Assembly (NCBI GenBank): GCA_002396505.1
Contig: DGYA01000134.1
Location: forward strand, 1-15,073
DNA from: Cyanobacteria bacterium UBA5018
GTDB taxonomy: Bacteria; Cyanobacteriota; Cyanobacteriia; PCC-6307; Cyanobiaceae
Length of the DNA: 15,073 bases
Reading direction: 5' to 3'
Under the pieces are notes generated by a model. The model was not told where the DNA came from. It ran no database searches and worked only from the letters and a program-made list of their open reading frames with translations. Position numbers and translations under genes: made by a program. Shown here piece by piece: positions 1 to 7,155 of the stretch; positions within the stretch are counted from its first letter, which is position 1; every line of letters begins with the position of its first letter.

Positions 1-372
1 GGTTTTGCCTTTTTCAGGAAGCCCTTATTAAATCTACCCGTTATTGGTTCTATCTTTCGGTACTGAAATGACACTGGAAAAAGTGTATTGCCAAGGCCAA
101 TATTCAGAGCCTCTGGCTGCTGTCGGCTTTGACTGGAAATTTGAATTCGAATCTCCCAACTGTGCCATTGCTGATTGCAAGTGCCAGTTGACCCGATCAG
201 CCTCGAGCGCCTTAGATTCTTCTGATTGATCGCAAGCATTGCTGCGGCACGAGTCTGATCTTATGTACCTCTGATCTGCTGCACAAGGGTTGTAGGTGGC
301 AGCCCAAACCTCCAGAGCACGGCAGACAAGGGCTAATGGCTTGTAGCAGGAGTAACGACTATCACGGGCCCG
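1..372. other. left-edge spacer with little recognisable content
   Basis: Apart from the doubtful ORF at 68-229 I see no gene, RNA, terminator or mobile element here. The sequence is less GC-rich than the genes to the right. The last 18 bases (355-372) already match the 18-bp repeat that continues into the next gene. Confidence 0.4.
68..229 (+). CDS. doubtful small ORF, 53 residues, unrecognised
   Basis: An ATG at 68 opens 53 codons, ending in TGA; an in-frame TTG at 44 would add eight residues. The product has three cysteines in its middle (one early, then NCAIADCKC) and an acidic, serine-rich tail. I recognise no family, see no membrane segment or signal peptide, and find no clear ribosome binding site. 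It stands alone, about 140 bp upstream of the repeat-bearing gene that starts near 373. It could be a genuine short gene, the remnant of something left of the window, or chance. I list it only because it is the sole coding candidate here. Confidence 0.2.
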   Translation: MTLEKVYCQGQYSEPLAAVGFDWKFEFESPNCAIADCKCQLTRSASSALDSSD

Positions 373-534
373 ATGGCTGTTAGAGGCGCGATGGCTATTA
401 CAGGGGTGTTGGCTGTTATGGGGGTGATGGTTTTCTCTGGAGTGATGGCTGTCTCTGGGGTGATGGCTCTCACAAGAGCCAAGGCTGTTTCTGGAAACAC
501 GGCTATCTCAGGGCTAATTGCTGGTAGTGGCACA
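355..534 (+). repeat. ten-unit 18-bp tandem repeat (hexapeptide-coding)
   Basis: Ten consecutive 18-bp units stay in exact register from 355 to 534. A typical unit is atggctgtctctggggtg (445-462). In the plus frame they encode degenerate hexapeptides of consensus MAVSGV, for example MAITGV, LAVMGV, MVFSGV and TAISGL. Eight of the ten keep Ala or Val at position 2, and most keep Gly at position 5. The first unit (355-372) lies before the first usable ATG. The period is a multiple of three, so the array can grow or shrink without breaking the frame. The minus strand is also open across it, which such a simple repeat would allow. Confidence 0.85.
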
Positions 535-903
535 GCTCTCGCCCATACGAACGCCCCCCCTGACCTCCCTTGGCTTTCCCAGGCGAACCGGCTAGTCCAG
601 GGTGTTGGATCAGAAGCAGGGCGATCATCAGATTCACCGGGGACAACTCCATTGCTTGTTCCGCTGCAGTGCAGGCTTGCCGCTGGCCCCTGGCGCAGCT
701 GCAACATGCGGGTGGAGCGGTTGGGGGAGCACTGGTGGCTTGAGCTGGGGGGCCGATTGATCGAATTTCGCCACGACGGCCATGGCGGCGTGACGATGCG
801 TTGGTCCGGTGGTCCCTGGCAGCCTGTGAATAGCCGCTGGCAACCCGACGGCTGCCTTTGCTGGGACGGCATCTGCGCCCGCGGCGCTATCCCGCTGGAT
901 TAA
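373..903 (+). CDS. hypothetical protein: hexapeptide repeats plus Trp-rich C-terminal domain
   Basis: The ORF has 176 residues. Residues 1-54 are nine MAVSGV-like hexapeptides, hydrophobic and rich in Gly, Ala and Val. A low-complexity linker follows to about residue 93. The remaining ~80 residues form a compact domain with seven tryptophans, four cysteines and motifs such as EHWWLELGGRLIEFRHDG and CLCWDGIC. That C-terminal part reads like a conserved picocyanobacterial hypothetical protein, but I cannot name the family. The start is uncertain. ATG 373 lies inside the repeat array, with an AGGAG at 348-352 about 20 bases upstream, which is too far for a normal site. The repeats could therefore be untranslated, with the real start downstream. 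The repeats could alternatively form a membrane-inserted segment. The gene converges on cobW. Confidence 0.5.
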   Translation: MAVRGAMAITGVLAVMGVMVFSGVMAVSGVMALTRAKAVSGNTAISGLIAGSGTALAHTNAPPDLPWLSQANRLVQGVGSEAGRSSDSPGTTPLLVPLQCRLAAGPWRSCNMRVERLGEHWWLELGGRLIEFRHDGHGGVTMRWSGGPWQPVNSRWQPDGCLCWDGICARGAIPLD

Positions 904-983
904 TTGCCCACCGAATTTATTTGGCACCAGAGTTTACTATCTAGATTTGCCATTAACAGTTATTATTTTACGCCAATTACCAA

Positions 984-1030
984 TTTCGGCCAATTCTTAT
1001 GTTCTATAAATGATTGGTTAATGGCCGAAA
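984..1030. terminator. possible bidirectional hairpin between convergent genes
   Basis: TTTCGGCCA (984-992) and TGGCCGAAA (1022-1030) are perfect inverted arms around a 29-base AT-rich loop. They lie in the 181-bp gap between the plus-strand gene ending at 903 and cobW, whose stop is at 1085. The plus strand continues with six A and no T tract follows on either strand, so this is not a textbook intrinsic terminator. CCAAT/ATTGG inside the loop could form a competing stem. Confidence 0.3.
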
Positions 1031-1084
1031 AAATCAGCCTTTAACTAGTAGAACCAGCCTTTAACCAGCCGGTTTGGTCGGTAC

Positions 1085-2296
1085 CTAGCAGGCCAGGGCC
1101 GCCAGTTGATCCCGAATTGCCCCCTGATCGAGGCCAAAGCCCATCACCACCAGTTGTAGGCAGGGCTGGGCAGGCTGTTTAGCCAGCTGGCCTTCATACC
1201 AGCACTCCAGACGCGGCCCTGCCGCCTGGATCTGCAGCGGCAGGGCCTTGTTCGCCTGCCACAGCCTTCCCTTCACTCTCACCAGGCCGCGACTGCGAAT
1301 CATGTCCAACAGGGTCTGCTCCAGCTCGATGCGGCCAAACTTGCCGGCCAGCTCCACCACCATCGACTCCATCGCCACATGGGCATGATCGTGGTGATCG
1401 TGCTCACCATGAGGATCTTGTTCAAGATGGTGATCGTGATCGCCGTGGAGCTCTTGGTGGGGCTCCTGGTGGTGACCGAGCCCAGGATCATGGCCGGCCC
1501 CCTGGTGATGCTGGCCCTCGGTGGTTGCAAACTGCGGGCTATCGATGCCTAGGGCCACGGCCGGATCCAACCGACCACGCTCCACCGGCAACACTGGTGT
1601 ACCAGGCCGCAGCGACTTTTGCAGCCGCTGCCGCACTCGCTCCAGCGCCGCCCCATCCAGGCAATCGGCCCGGCTCACCACCACCAGATCGGCGGCCTCC
1701 AGCTGCTCCTCGAACAACTGCTCTATCGCTGTGGCGTGATCTATTGCCATAGCGTGATCCAGGCTGGGATCCGCCTGCCGCTGGGCCTCCAAGCTGGCGG
1801 GATCGGCCACCACGGCTCCGGCGGCCAAGGCCTCTCCATCCACCACCGCCACCACCCCGTTCACCCGGGTGCGACTGCGGATGGCCGGCCAGCCAAAGGC
1901 GGCCACTAGGGGCTCAGGCAGAGCTAGCCCACTGGTTTCGACAACGATGCCATCGATCTGATCGGCGCGCTGCAGCAGGGTCTCCATCGTGGGGATGAAG
2001 TCTTCCTGCACGGTGCAACACAAACAGCCATTGGTCAGTTCCACCAGCCGCCCCTGCAATTCCTCCTCAGGGCAGAAGCCACAACTGCGCAGCAGGTCAC
2101 CATCGATGCCCACCTCGCCGAATTCATTCACCAATACGGCCAGTCGCAGACCGCTTTCCAGCAACAGGTGACGCAAAAGGGTAGTCTTGCCGGCGCCGAG
2201 AAAGCCGGTAATCACCGTTACCGGCAAGCGCCTGGAGGCGGTTTGGGTCAGGGAAGGCAAGCCAGCGGAGCTGGTGGACAAGAAATTGGCTTCCAT
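1085..2296 (-). CDS. cobW: CobW-family (COG0523) GTPase metallochaperone
   Basis: The protein has 403 residues. A G3E-type P-loop GTPase domain carries Walker A GFLGAGKTT at residues 31-39 and the family metal-binding CxCC motif (CLCC) at 91-94. ETSGLALPEP near 120 matches the switch region. A linker at about 263-306 holds 16 histidines in 44 residues, with many HDH and DHH groups, and leads into a CobW C-terminal domain. Family members hand Zn, Co or Ni to client proteins in a GTP-dependent way. The gene overlaps hupE at TGATG and sits behind a cobalamin riboswitch, so cobalt delivery is the likeliest role; that is inference. The usual guanine-recognition motif NKxD appears here as SRAD (208-211), a notable departure. 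Other COG0523 subgroups (zinc, nitrile hydratase activators) are possible but fit the context less well. Confidence 0.88.
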   Translation of the reverse strand: MEANFLSTSSAGLPSLTQTASRRLPVTVITGFLGAGKTTLLRHLLLESGLRLAVLVNEFGEVGIDGDLLRSCGFCPEEELQGRLVELTNGCLCCTVQEDFIPTMETLLQRADQIDGIVVETSGLALPEPLVAAFGWPAIRSRTRVNGVVAVVDGEALAAGAVVADPASLEAQRQADPSLDHAMAIDHATAIEQLFEEQLEAADLVVVSRADCLDGAALERVRQRLQKSLRPGTPVLPVERGRLDPAVALGIDSPQFATTEGQHHQGAGHDPGLGHHQEPHQELHGDHDHHLEQDPHGEHDHHDHAHVAMESMVVELAGKFGRIELEQTLLDMIRSRGLVRVKGRLWQANKALPLQIQAAGPRLECWYEGQLAKQPAQPCLQLVVMGFGLDQGAIRDQLAALAC

Positions 2297-2916
2297 CAGC
2301 CCACCAGGGCTGAGAGGGCACCAGCTCCGCTAGCGGCGACCAACCCCAGGGCCAGCCAGCGGCGAGTTGCCGGGGTGATGCGATCAGCCAGGCTTTGTAA
2401 CAGCGACAGGGCAACCAGCAGCAGCAGGCCCTGACTGATCAGTAGACCCAGCAAATAGGCAGCAAGGGGCATGGTGCTCCAGCCCAGCACCGAGGCGCTG
2501 AGCACGTAGCCATGCAGGGCCATCGCCGGCACAATGGAGATCAGCGGCAACCAGCCCAGCACCACCAGCGCCTCCAAACCGAGGCTGAGGGCTACCAACA
2601 TTTCAGCTGCGGGCAGACCGGGCAGCAGCAGTCCCAGGGCGCTGCCGGCCAGGCCGGTGCAGAGCAGTGCCAGCATCCAGCGGCGGCGGCTGCGCAGCCC
2701 CACCAGGGCCAGGGCCAGTAGAAACAAGAGGTGGTCGGGGCCAATCACCGGGTGGGCCAAGCCGCTCAATACCCCAGAGAGTGGATTAACCGGCATACCC
2801 ATCAGCTCGATCAGGTGATGGGCTTGGGCAGGAGCCACACCGAAACTGAAGCTGAGGCCAGCCACTAACAGCCCCAGGCCAGAGCAGGCCAGAAAATTTC
2901 GAACAAAGCTAGTCAT
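2296..2916 (-). CDS. hupE: HupE/UreJ-family nickel/cobalt permease
   Basis: The protein has 206 residues. A cleavable signal peptide is visible (hydrophobic stretch, then APAQA before HHLIEL), so the mature N-terminus starts with histidines outside the membrane. The family metal motif appears as AHPVIGPDH in the first mature transmembrane segment. About six hydrophobic segments follow. HupE/UreJ proteins are secondary Ni or Co importers. The stop TGA (2298-2296) overlaps the cobW ATG (2296-2294), which implies translational coupling. A cobalamin riboswitch ends about 30 bases before the ATG, so expression should fall when B12 is plentiful. This favours cobalt over nickel as the substrate. No strong Shine-Dalgarno precedes the ATG at 2916; the upstream bases are gcggaccgtttcc. 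Confidence 0.9.
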   Translation of the reverse strand: MTSFVRNFLACSGLGLLVAGLSFSFGVAPAQAHHLIELMGMPVNPLSGVLSGLAHPVIGPDHLLFLLALALVGLRSRRRWMLALLCTGLAGSALGLLLPGLPAAEMLVALSLGLEALVVLGWLPLISIVPAMALHGYVLSASVLGWSTMPLAAYLLGLLISQGLLLLVALSLLQSLADRITPATRRWLALGLVAASGAGALSALVG

Positions 2917-2945
2917 GGAAACGGTCCGCGCCGATGGGAACTAAA

Positions 2946-3066
2946 ACCGGCGGGCGTTCTGGCTCGGCAACCCCAGGGGGCTGCCATTACAGCTGCGGGA
3001 CAGCGCCGGATTTTCACCGGACTTTCCCCGTTACCTCCCGCCTCTGATCCAGGCGGGAACCGATAC
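2946..3066 (-). promoter_or_regulatory. cobalamin (B12) riboswitch upstream of hupE-cobW
   Basis: Read on the minus strand, the element shows the conserved cobalamin riboswitch blocks in order. GGTTCCC begins near 3062. GGGGAAAGTCCGGTGAAAA and the following TCCGG occupy about 3006-3029. CTGTCCCGCAGCTGTAATGG lies at about 2984-3003. The B12-box equivalent GCCAGAACGCCCGCC sits at about 2949-2963. A GC-rich paired arm (CCCGCC with GGCGGG) near the 5' side supports the fold. From the box to the hupE ATG is about 30 bases, room for a short stem that could mask translation initiation; GCCG and CGGC there may pair. No U-tract terminator is visible, so translational control is more likely than attenuation. 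Confidence 0.93.
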
Positions 3067-3395
3067 TCAAAATGCTAAAGGGCGAAGCGCAGCTGATGCC
3101 ATCAGAGCTACAAAAATTCAAGTCAGGGGGTCACTGACCAAAAATCCAGCGGGGATTCTTGCGGCAGTTTCAAGCAAACATCAAATTGCAAAATCCCAGG
3201 GAAAACCCCAACATGAAACAATCTTATAACATATCAGCAGTCAATAAAGTAAAAGATCTTGGTTGCGGGCCAGTCAATTAATGGCATTACAAAAAATCCC
3301 AAATCTCAACTATCACGTGGTGCGAGAAATGTCGCAGGATCTTGCTTGGCCCTGACTCGCGGGAGACGCGGGGGCAATTTATTTAGCTGCCCTGA
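3067..3395. other. spacer between pentapeptide gene and riboswitch
   Basis: I see no gene in these 329 bases. The middle is AT-rich. On the minus strand a -10-like TATAAG lies at 3223-3228, but no -35 at proper spacing supports it, so the promoter of the riboswitch operon is not firmly located. A short CGCG-N5-CGCG hairpin near 3358-3372 follows the pentapeptide gene without a T tract. Confidence 0.4.
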
Positions 3396-3956
3396 TCAGG
3401 AACAGGCCAGGCTGTCGAAAGTGGCTATGCCGGTGCGGGAATTGGTGCCGCTGGCCCGCTTGCATAGGGCTTTCTGCTCCTTGAGGTCGAGCACCGCATC
3501 GCTGAAATCGGCGCCCTCGATCTGCGCCCCCTTGAAATGGCTTTGCATCAGCATGGCGTTGCGCAGCACAGCCCCACTCAAATCGCTGTTTTCAAAGTGG
3601 CTGGCAAAGGCCACCACATCCTCCAGATCAGCACCGCTCAAATTGGCCCCCTGGAGATCGCTGCCGTTAAACACCGCCCCGCGCAGATCGCTGCCGCTGA
3701 GGTCAAAACCCACCAAAGAAGACTTTAAAAATTCCTGCTGCTGCAGGTTGCGCCCGTGCATGTCGGGCTGCAGATCTTGAAGGGAGTGCAAACCTCGCAG
3801 TTCCGGAGCGGTGATCGCCCAGGCCTGGCCAGCGGCACCGGTGGGCGGAATCAGCAAGACCAGCAGCAGCGTCAGCAGCAGTAGGGCCTGGCTGCAAAGC
3901 GGCGCCAGGGCCTGGCTCAAGCCCCGGGCTAGGCGGGGCAAGCAGGGGAGGGCCAT
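3396..3956 (-). CDS. secreted (probably thylakoid-lumen) pentapeptide-repeat protein
   Basis: The protein has 186 residues. A basic N-terminus, a long leucine-rich hydrophobic stretch (about 22-36) and an AWA site near residue 47 form a typical signal peptide. From about residue 70 to 155 there are successive A(N/D)LxG-type pentapeptides such as FDLSG, SDLRG, ANLSG and ADFSD, which fold as a right-handed quadrilateral beta-helix. The C-terminal tail has two cysteines (165 and 185) that could form a disulfide in an oxidising compartment. Family members are common in cyanobacteria and mostly of unknown function; the export signal suggests lumen or periplasm. Its ATG shares a CCATGG with an in-frame ATG of the divergent upp-like frame, so the intergenic space is very short. 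The opposite strand is open but looks like a shadow. Confidence 0.88.
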   Translation of the reverse strand: MALPCLPRLARGLSQALAPLCSQALLLLTLLLVLLIPPTGAAGQAWAITAPELRGLHSLQDLQPDMHGRNLQQQEFLKSSLVGFDLSGSDLRGAVFNGSDLQGANLSGADLEDVVAFASHFENSDLSGAVLRNAMLMQSHFKGAQIEGADFSDAVLDLKEQKALCKRASGTNSRTGIATFDSLACS

Positions 3957-3987
3957 GGCGGCGGGTTTTACGGTGGGCCATCAAGTT

Positions 3988-4686
3988 ATGGCAGCCATGG
4001 GCATGACCCTGCGGGTGGTGGTGCCGCCCCATCCCCTGATCGGCCATTGGCTGAGCGTGTTGCGCGAGGCCAGCACCCCGAGCGCTCTCTATGGCACCGC
4101 CATGGCCGAACTGGGCCGCTGGCTCAGCTACGAGGCCCTGCGCGACTGGCTACCCCATCGCACCATCCCGATTGGCGCCTATGGCGGTCCCACGGAAGGC
4201 CAGGTGGTGGACGCCTCCGTGCCCCTACTGGTGGTACCGATGCTGCGGGCTGGCCTCGGGCTCTGGCAGGGGGCCCAGGGGGTGCTGCCCGCCGCCCAGG
4301 TGGCTCATGTGGGCCTGGCACGGGAACCGGCCGCAGCCGAGCCCGACTGGTATCTCGACACGCTGCCGGCAGCGATTTCCGATCGCAGCGGCCTGTTGAT
4401 CTTCACGGCTCAGATCGCCAGCGGTGCCAACCTGGCGGCCCTGCTGGAGCGCCTGCGGGCCCTGGGGGTGCAGGGGCGCCGCCTGCGGGTGGTGACGGCC
4501 GTGGCCGCCAACCCGGGCCTGAAGCTGCTGGGTGAACGCTTTCCCGAGCTGACGATCTACTCCGCCTGCATCGACCCCGAGCTGGACTCCGCCAGCGGCC
4601 AGCTGCGACCGGGCATTGGCAATCCAGAACAGCGATTGTTCGCCGGCCTCGGGCCCGATAGTGCCTACTTCCCAGGCGGTGCCTAA
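3988..4686 (+). CDS. upp: divergent uracil phosphoribosyltransferase-like protein
   Basis: The ORF has 232 residues from ATG 3988. In-frame ATGs at 3955, 3997 and 4003 are alternatives; homology to the Upp N-terminus (VPPHPLIGHWLSVLRE) starts right after 4003. Upp makes UMP from uracil and PRPP. The Upp core PMLRAGLG (84-91) is intact, and RPGIGNPEQRLF (207-218) replaces the usual PGLGDAGDR(L/I)F uracil-binding end. The PRPP loop, normally VDPMLATGGS/T, reads FTAQIASGAN (139-148) and lacks the acidic residue that contacts ribose. The enzyme may therefore be weakened or repurposed. I recall similar degenerate versions in other picocyanobacteria but could not check. The small membrane-protein gene follows 37 bases downstream and may be cotranscribed. 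Confidence 0.8.
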   Translation: MAAMGMTLRVVVPPHPLIGHWLSVLREASTPSALYGTAMAELGRWLSYEALRDWLPHRTIPIGAYGGPTEGQVVDASVPLLVVPMLRAGLGLWQGAQGVLPAAQVAHVGLAREPAAAEPDWYLDTLPAAISDRSGLLIFTAQIASGANLAALLERLRALGVQGRRLRVVTAVAANPGLKLLGERFPELTIYSACIDPELDSASGQLRPGIGNPEQRLFAGLGPDSAYFPGGA

Positions 4687-4723
4687 GCACTGCCTAGGCT
4701 GGGGGGCAAATTCTCGTTTTGGC

Positions 4724-5050
4724 ATGGCCGAGCAATCCAGCCAAGGCTCCATCGGTGGCTCGCTACTGCTTACCGCCATGGCCGGCGCCGTTCTCGGGGC
4801 TGCCGGTTTCGCCTGGTGGCTGGTGTCGGAGGCCGATCGCCGTCGCCAGGCCCCGTCTCGCCGGGACCCGGCCCGCCGGGACAGCGCTCGCCGGGATATG
4901 GAGAGGTTGCCCAGTCCCCAGGCCCTAGGGGCCGAGGCCATCAGCCCTGAAGCACAGCCCAATCGGGATCTGCACGACAAGGTGCACGCCTTGAATCAGG
5001 CGATTGAGGAGGTGCGCCGTCAGCTGGAGGCGATGGAGGCTGGCCATTAG
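4724..5050 (+). CDS. small single-helix membrane protein with Arg-rich repeat and coiled coil
   Basis: The product has 108 residues from ATG 4724; the frame is open further upstream but overlaps the upp-like gene. Residues 11-34 form one transmembrane helix (GGSLLLTAMAGAVLGAAGFAW). A basic segment follows in which RRD recurs three times at residues 46-58, spaced 5-6 residues apart (RRDPARRDSARRD). Residues 82-104 (DLHDKVHALNQAIEEVRRQL) form a likely short coiled coil. I know no function. The basic flank just after the helix suggests an N-out/C-in orientation with the coiled coil in the cytoplasm. It lies between the upp-like gene and ilvD, 26 bases before the ilvD start, so it is probably in the same transcript. 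Confidence 0.7.
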   Translation: MAEQSSQGSIGGSLLLTAMAGAVLGAAGFAWWLVSEADRRRQAPSRRDPARRDSARRDMERLPSPQALGAEAISPEAQPNRDLHDKVHALNQAIEEVRRQLEAMEAGH

Positions 5051-5076
5051 GTTGCTGGCACAGCCATCACCCGGCC

Positions 5077-6744
5077 ATGCTCCGCTCCGCCGCCATCACC
5101 CAGGGGATCCAACGCTCCCCCAACCGCGCCATGTTGCGCGCTGTGGGCTTTGGTGACGGAGATTTCAACAAGCCGATCATCGGCATCGCCAACGGTTACA
5201 GCACGATCACCCCCTGCAACCTGGGGCTCAATGACCTCACCCGCCGGGCAGAAGCTGCGGCCCTGGCCGCCGGGGCGATGCCCCAGACCTTTGGCACGAT
5301 CACGGTTAGTGACGGCATCTCGATGGGCACCGAGGGAATGAAGTATTCCCTGGTGAGCCGTGAGGTGATTGCCGATTCGATTGAGACAGCCTGTAATGCC
5401 CAGAGCATGGATGGGCTGCTGGCAATTGGTGGCTGCGATAAAAACATGCCGGGCGCCATGTTGGCGATGGCACGGATGAATATTCCAGCAATTTTTGTGT
5501 ATGGTGGAACGATTAAGCCAGGCAAGCTTGGACCCTGCGATCTCACCGTAGTCAGTGCCTTTGAGGCGGTTGGCCAATTCTCTGGTGGCCGCATCGACGA
5601 GCAGGAACTCTCGGCAATTGAGAGAAACGCCTGTCCAGGTGCCGGCAGCTGCGGTGGCATGTTTACGGCAAATACGATGAGTTCAGCCTTCGAGGCCCTC
5701 GGTCTGAGCCTGCCCTACAGCTCCACCATGGCTGCTGAAGACCACGAAAAGTCTGATAGTGCCGCCCGCTCGGCCGAGGTGCTGGTAGAGGCGATTGCCA
5801 AAGATATCCGGCCCCGCCAGTTGATCACCAGAGAGTCGCTGGAAAACGCCATCAGCGTGATCATGGCTGTAGGTGGTTCCACCAACTCAGTGCTGCATTT
5901 TCTAGCCATCGCCCGCACCGCCGGTGTAGAGCTAACCATCGATGATTTTGAGATTATCCGCCAGCGGGTACCGGTGATCTGCGATCTAAAGCCCAGTGGC
6001 CGCTATGTGACTGTCGATCTGCATAACGCAGGCGGTATTCCCCAGGTAATGAAGTTGTTGCTGGATGCCGGTTTACTGCATGGCGATTGCCCCACGATCG
6101 AGGGCAAAACCATCCGCCAGGTGCTGGCCGATGTGCCCAGCGAACCCGACCCCAACCAGGATGTGATCCGGCCAATTAGCCGTCCTCTCTATGCTAAGGG
6201 ACACCTGGCGATTCTCAAGGGCAACCTGGCCGTTGAGGGGGCTGTAGCCAAGATCAGCGGTGTTAAAACTCCAGTAATCACTGGCCCAGCGAGGGTGTTT
6301 GAGAGCGAAGAGAGCTGTTTGGCGGCGATCCTGGCGGGGGAAGTAAGGGCTGGTGATGTGGTGGTGGTGCGCAATGAGGGTCCGGTGGGCGGTCCAGGAA
6401 TGCGGGAGATGCTCAGCCCCACTGCGGCGATCATTGGCCAGGGCCTGGGTGAATCAGTGGCCCTGATTACCGACGGCCGTTTCTCTGGCGGCTCCTACGG
6501 ATTGGTGGTGGGCCATGTGGCGCCGGAAGCCGCCGTGGGCGGCACCATTGGCCTGGTGCAGGAAGGGGACAGCATCACCGTGGACGCCAACCAGTTGCTG
6601 CTGCAGCTGAATGTAGATGAGGCAGAACTGGAGCGCCGCCGGGCCGCCTGGACAGCCCCCACCCCCCGTTACCGCACCGGCGTGCTGGGCAAATACGCCC
6701 GGCTAGTCAGCTCCAGCAGCCTAGGCGCCACCACCGATCTTTAG
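5077..6744 (+). CDS. ilvD: dihydroxy-acid dehydratase
   Basis: IlvD dehydrates 2,3-dihydroxy-isovalerate and 2,3-dihydroxy-3-methylvalerate, the third step of valine/isoleucine (and leucine-precursor) synthesis, in the cytoplasm with an Fe-S cluster. The product has 555 residues, the usual length. The three cluster cysteines are visible: Cys47 (TPCNLG), Cys120 (GGCDKNMPG) and Cys192 (GAGSCGGMFTANTM). The C-terminal signature GRFSGGSYGLVVGHVAPEA is intact. The start at ATG 5077 gives the family N-terminus LRSAAITQGIQRSPNRAMLRA. No good Shine-Dalgarno is seen, which is common in picocyanobacteria. It ends in TAG. Minus-strand frames inside it are shadows. Confidence 0.98.
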   Translation: MLRSAAITQGIQRSPNRAMLRAVGFGDGDFNKPIIGIANGYSTITPCNLGLNDLTRRAEAAALAAGAMPQTFGTITVSDGISMGTEGMKYSLVSREVIADSIETACNAQSMDGLLAIGGCDKNMPGAMLAMARMNIPAIFVYGGTIKPGKLGPCDLTVVSAFEAVGQFSGGRIDEQELSAIERNACPGAGSCGGMFTANTMSSAFEALGLSLPYSSTMAAEDHEKSDSAARSAEVLVEAIAKDIRPRQLITRESLENAISVIMAVGGSTNSVLHFLAIARTAGVELTIDDFEIIRQRVPVICDLKPSGRYVTVDLHNAGGIPQVMKLLLDAGLLHGDCPTIEGKTIRQVLADVPSEPDPNQDVIRPISRPLYAKGHLAILKGNLAVEGAVAKISGVKTPVITGPARVFESEESCLAAILAGEVRAGDVVVVRNEGPVGGPGMREMLSPTAAIIGQGLGESVALITDGRFSGGSYGLVVGHVAPEAAVGGTIGLVQEGDSITVDANQLLLQLNVDEAELERRRAAWTAPTPRYRTGVLGKYARLVSSSSLGATTDL

Positions 6745-6815
6745 TGTTTAGCAGGTAATAGCAAAAGCAGACTAATGATATAGCTATAGCCAGCTTAACG
6801 CAGACCAGGCAGACT

Positions 6816-6920
6816 CAAGGGAAGCTCTGGAAAACCGCCGTTGGCAATCCTGCTACCCGGGAACCCTTGCGGCATCAGGGCTCAATTGGCCTTGGGTAGG
6901 GTTTGCCAGAGCTTCCCTGG
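6816..6920. repeat. element copy A with inverted ends
   Basis: The left end caagggaagctctgg (6816-6830) and the right end ccagagcttccctgg (6906-6920) are inverted with 14 of 15 positions matching. Further pairing is possible inward (aaaacc with ggtttg). The interior and right end align with copy B at 7146-7244: both start ctctggaaaaccg, and the right-hand ~50 bases match at most positions. It looks like a small palindromic or MITE-like repeat. Confidence 0.75.
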
Positions 6921-6948
6921 ATTGCACGTCAGGGAAATTATAGATAGT

Positions 6949-7155
6949 AGACTAGGTAAAATCTGGATAACAGACCAGGGGAAGTTCATATAGCGGATCG
7001 GAGAGAATCTGGATCGCTGAACAGGGAAACCATGGAAAGGATGCCAGGTAAAATCTGAATGGCAAACTAGTGAAATTCTGGACGGTGGGATAGCGAGATT
7101 CTGGATGGCAGGCTGGATGGAATCTGGACAGCAGGCTAGCTAAACTCTGGAAAAC
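6949..7155. repeat. 23-bp tandem array, nine units in register
   Basis: Nine successive 23-base units start at 6949, 6972, 6995, 7018, 7041, 7064, 7087, 7110 and 7133 with no insertion or deletion. The best conserved part is the block taaaatctggatggc, seen as taaaatctggataac, gaaattctggacggt, gagattctggatggc and ggaatctggacagc, preceded by an agactag/aggctag-like start. Units are 50-75 percent alike by eye. Two weaker units at 6903-6925 and 6926-6948 keep the register. The period is not a multiple of three, so the array is unlikely to be coding. The last unit runs directly into element copy B. Confidence 0.85.

Noticed and set aside
333..872. 179-codon minus-strand frame with TP-rich repeats opposite the 373-903 gene
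   Set aside because: The repetitiveness follows from the 18-bp array read on the other strand. The plus frame has a better globular domain at its C-terminal end.
3259..3780. 173-codon plus-strand frame antisense to the pentapeptide gene
   Set aside because: The minus strand has a clear signal peptide and pentapeptide repeats; the plus frame mirrors their periodicity.
4225..4980. 251-codon minus-strand frame across upp-like and membrane-protein genes
   Set aside because: Low-complexity composition with no motif; both plus genes beneath it are better supported.
6949..7155. CRISPR array
   Set aside because: Units are contiguous 23-mers without spacers and are degenerate; no cas gene is present.
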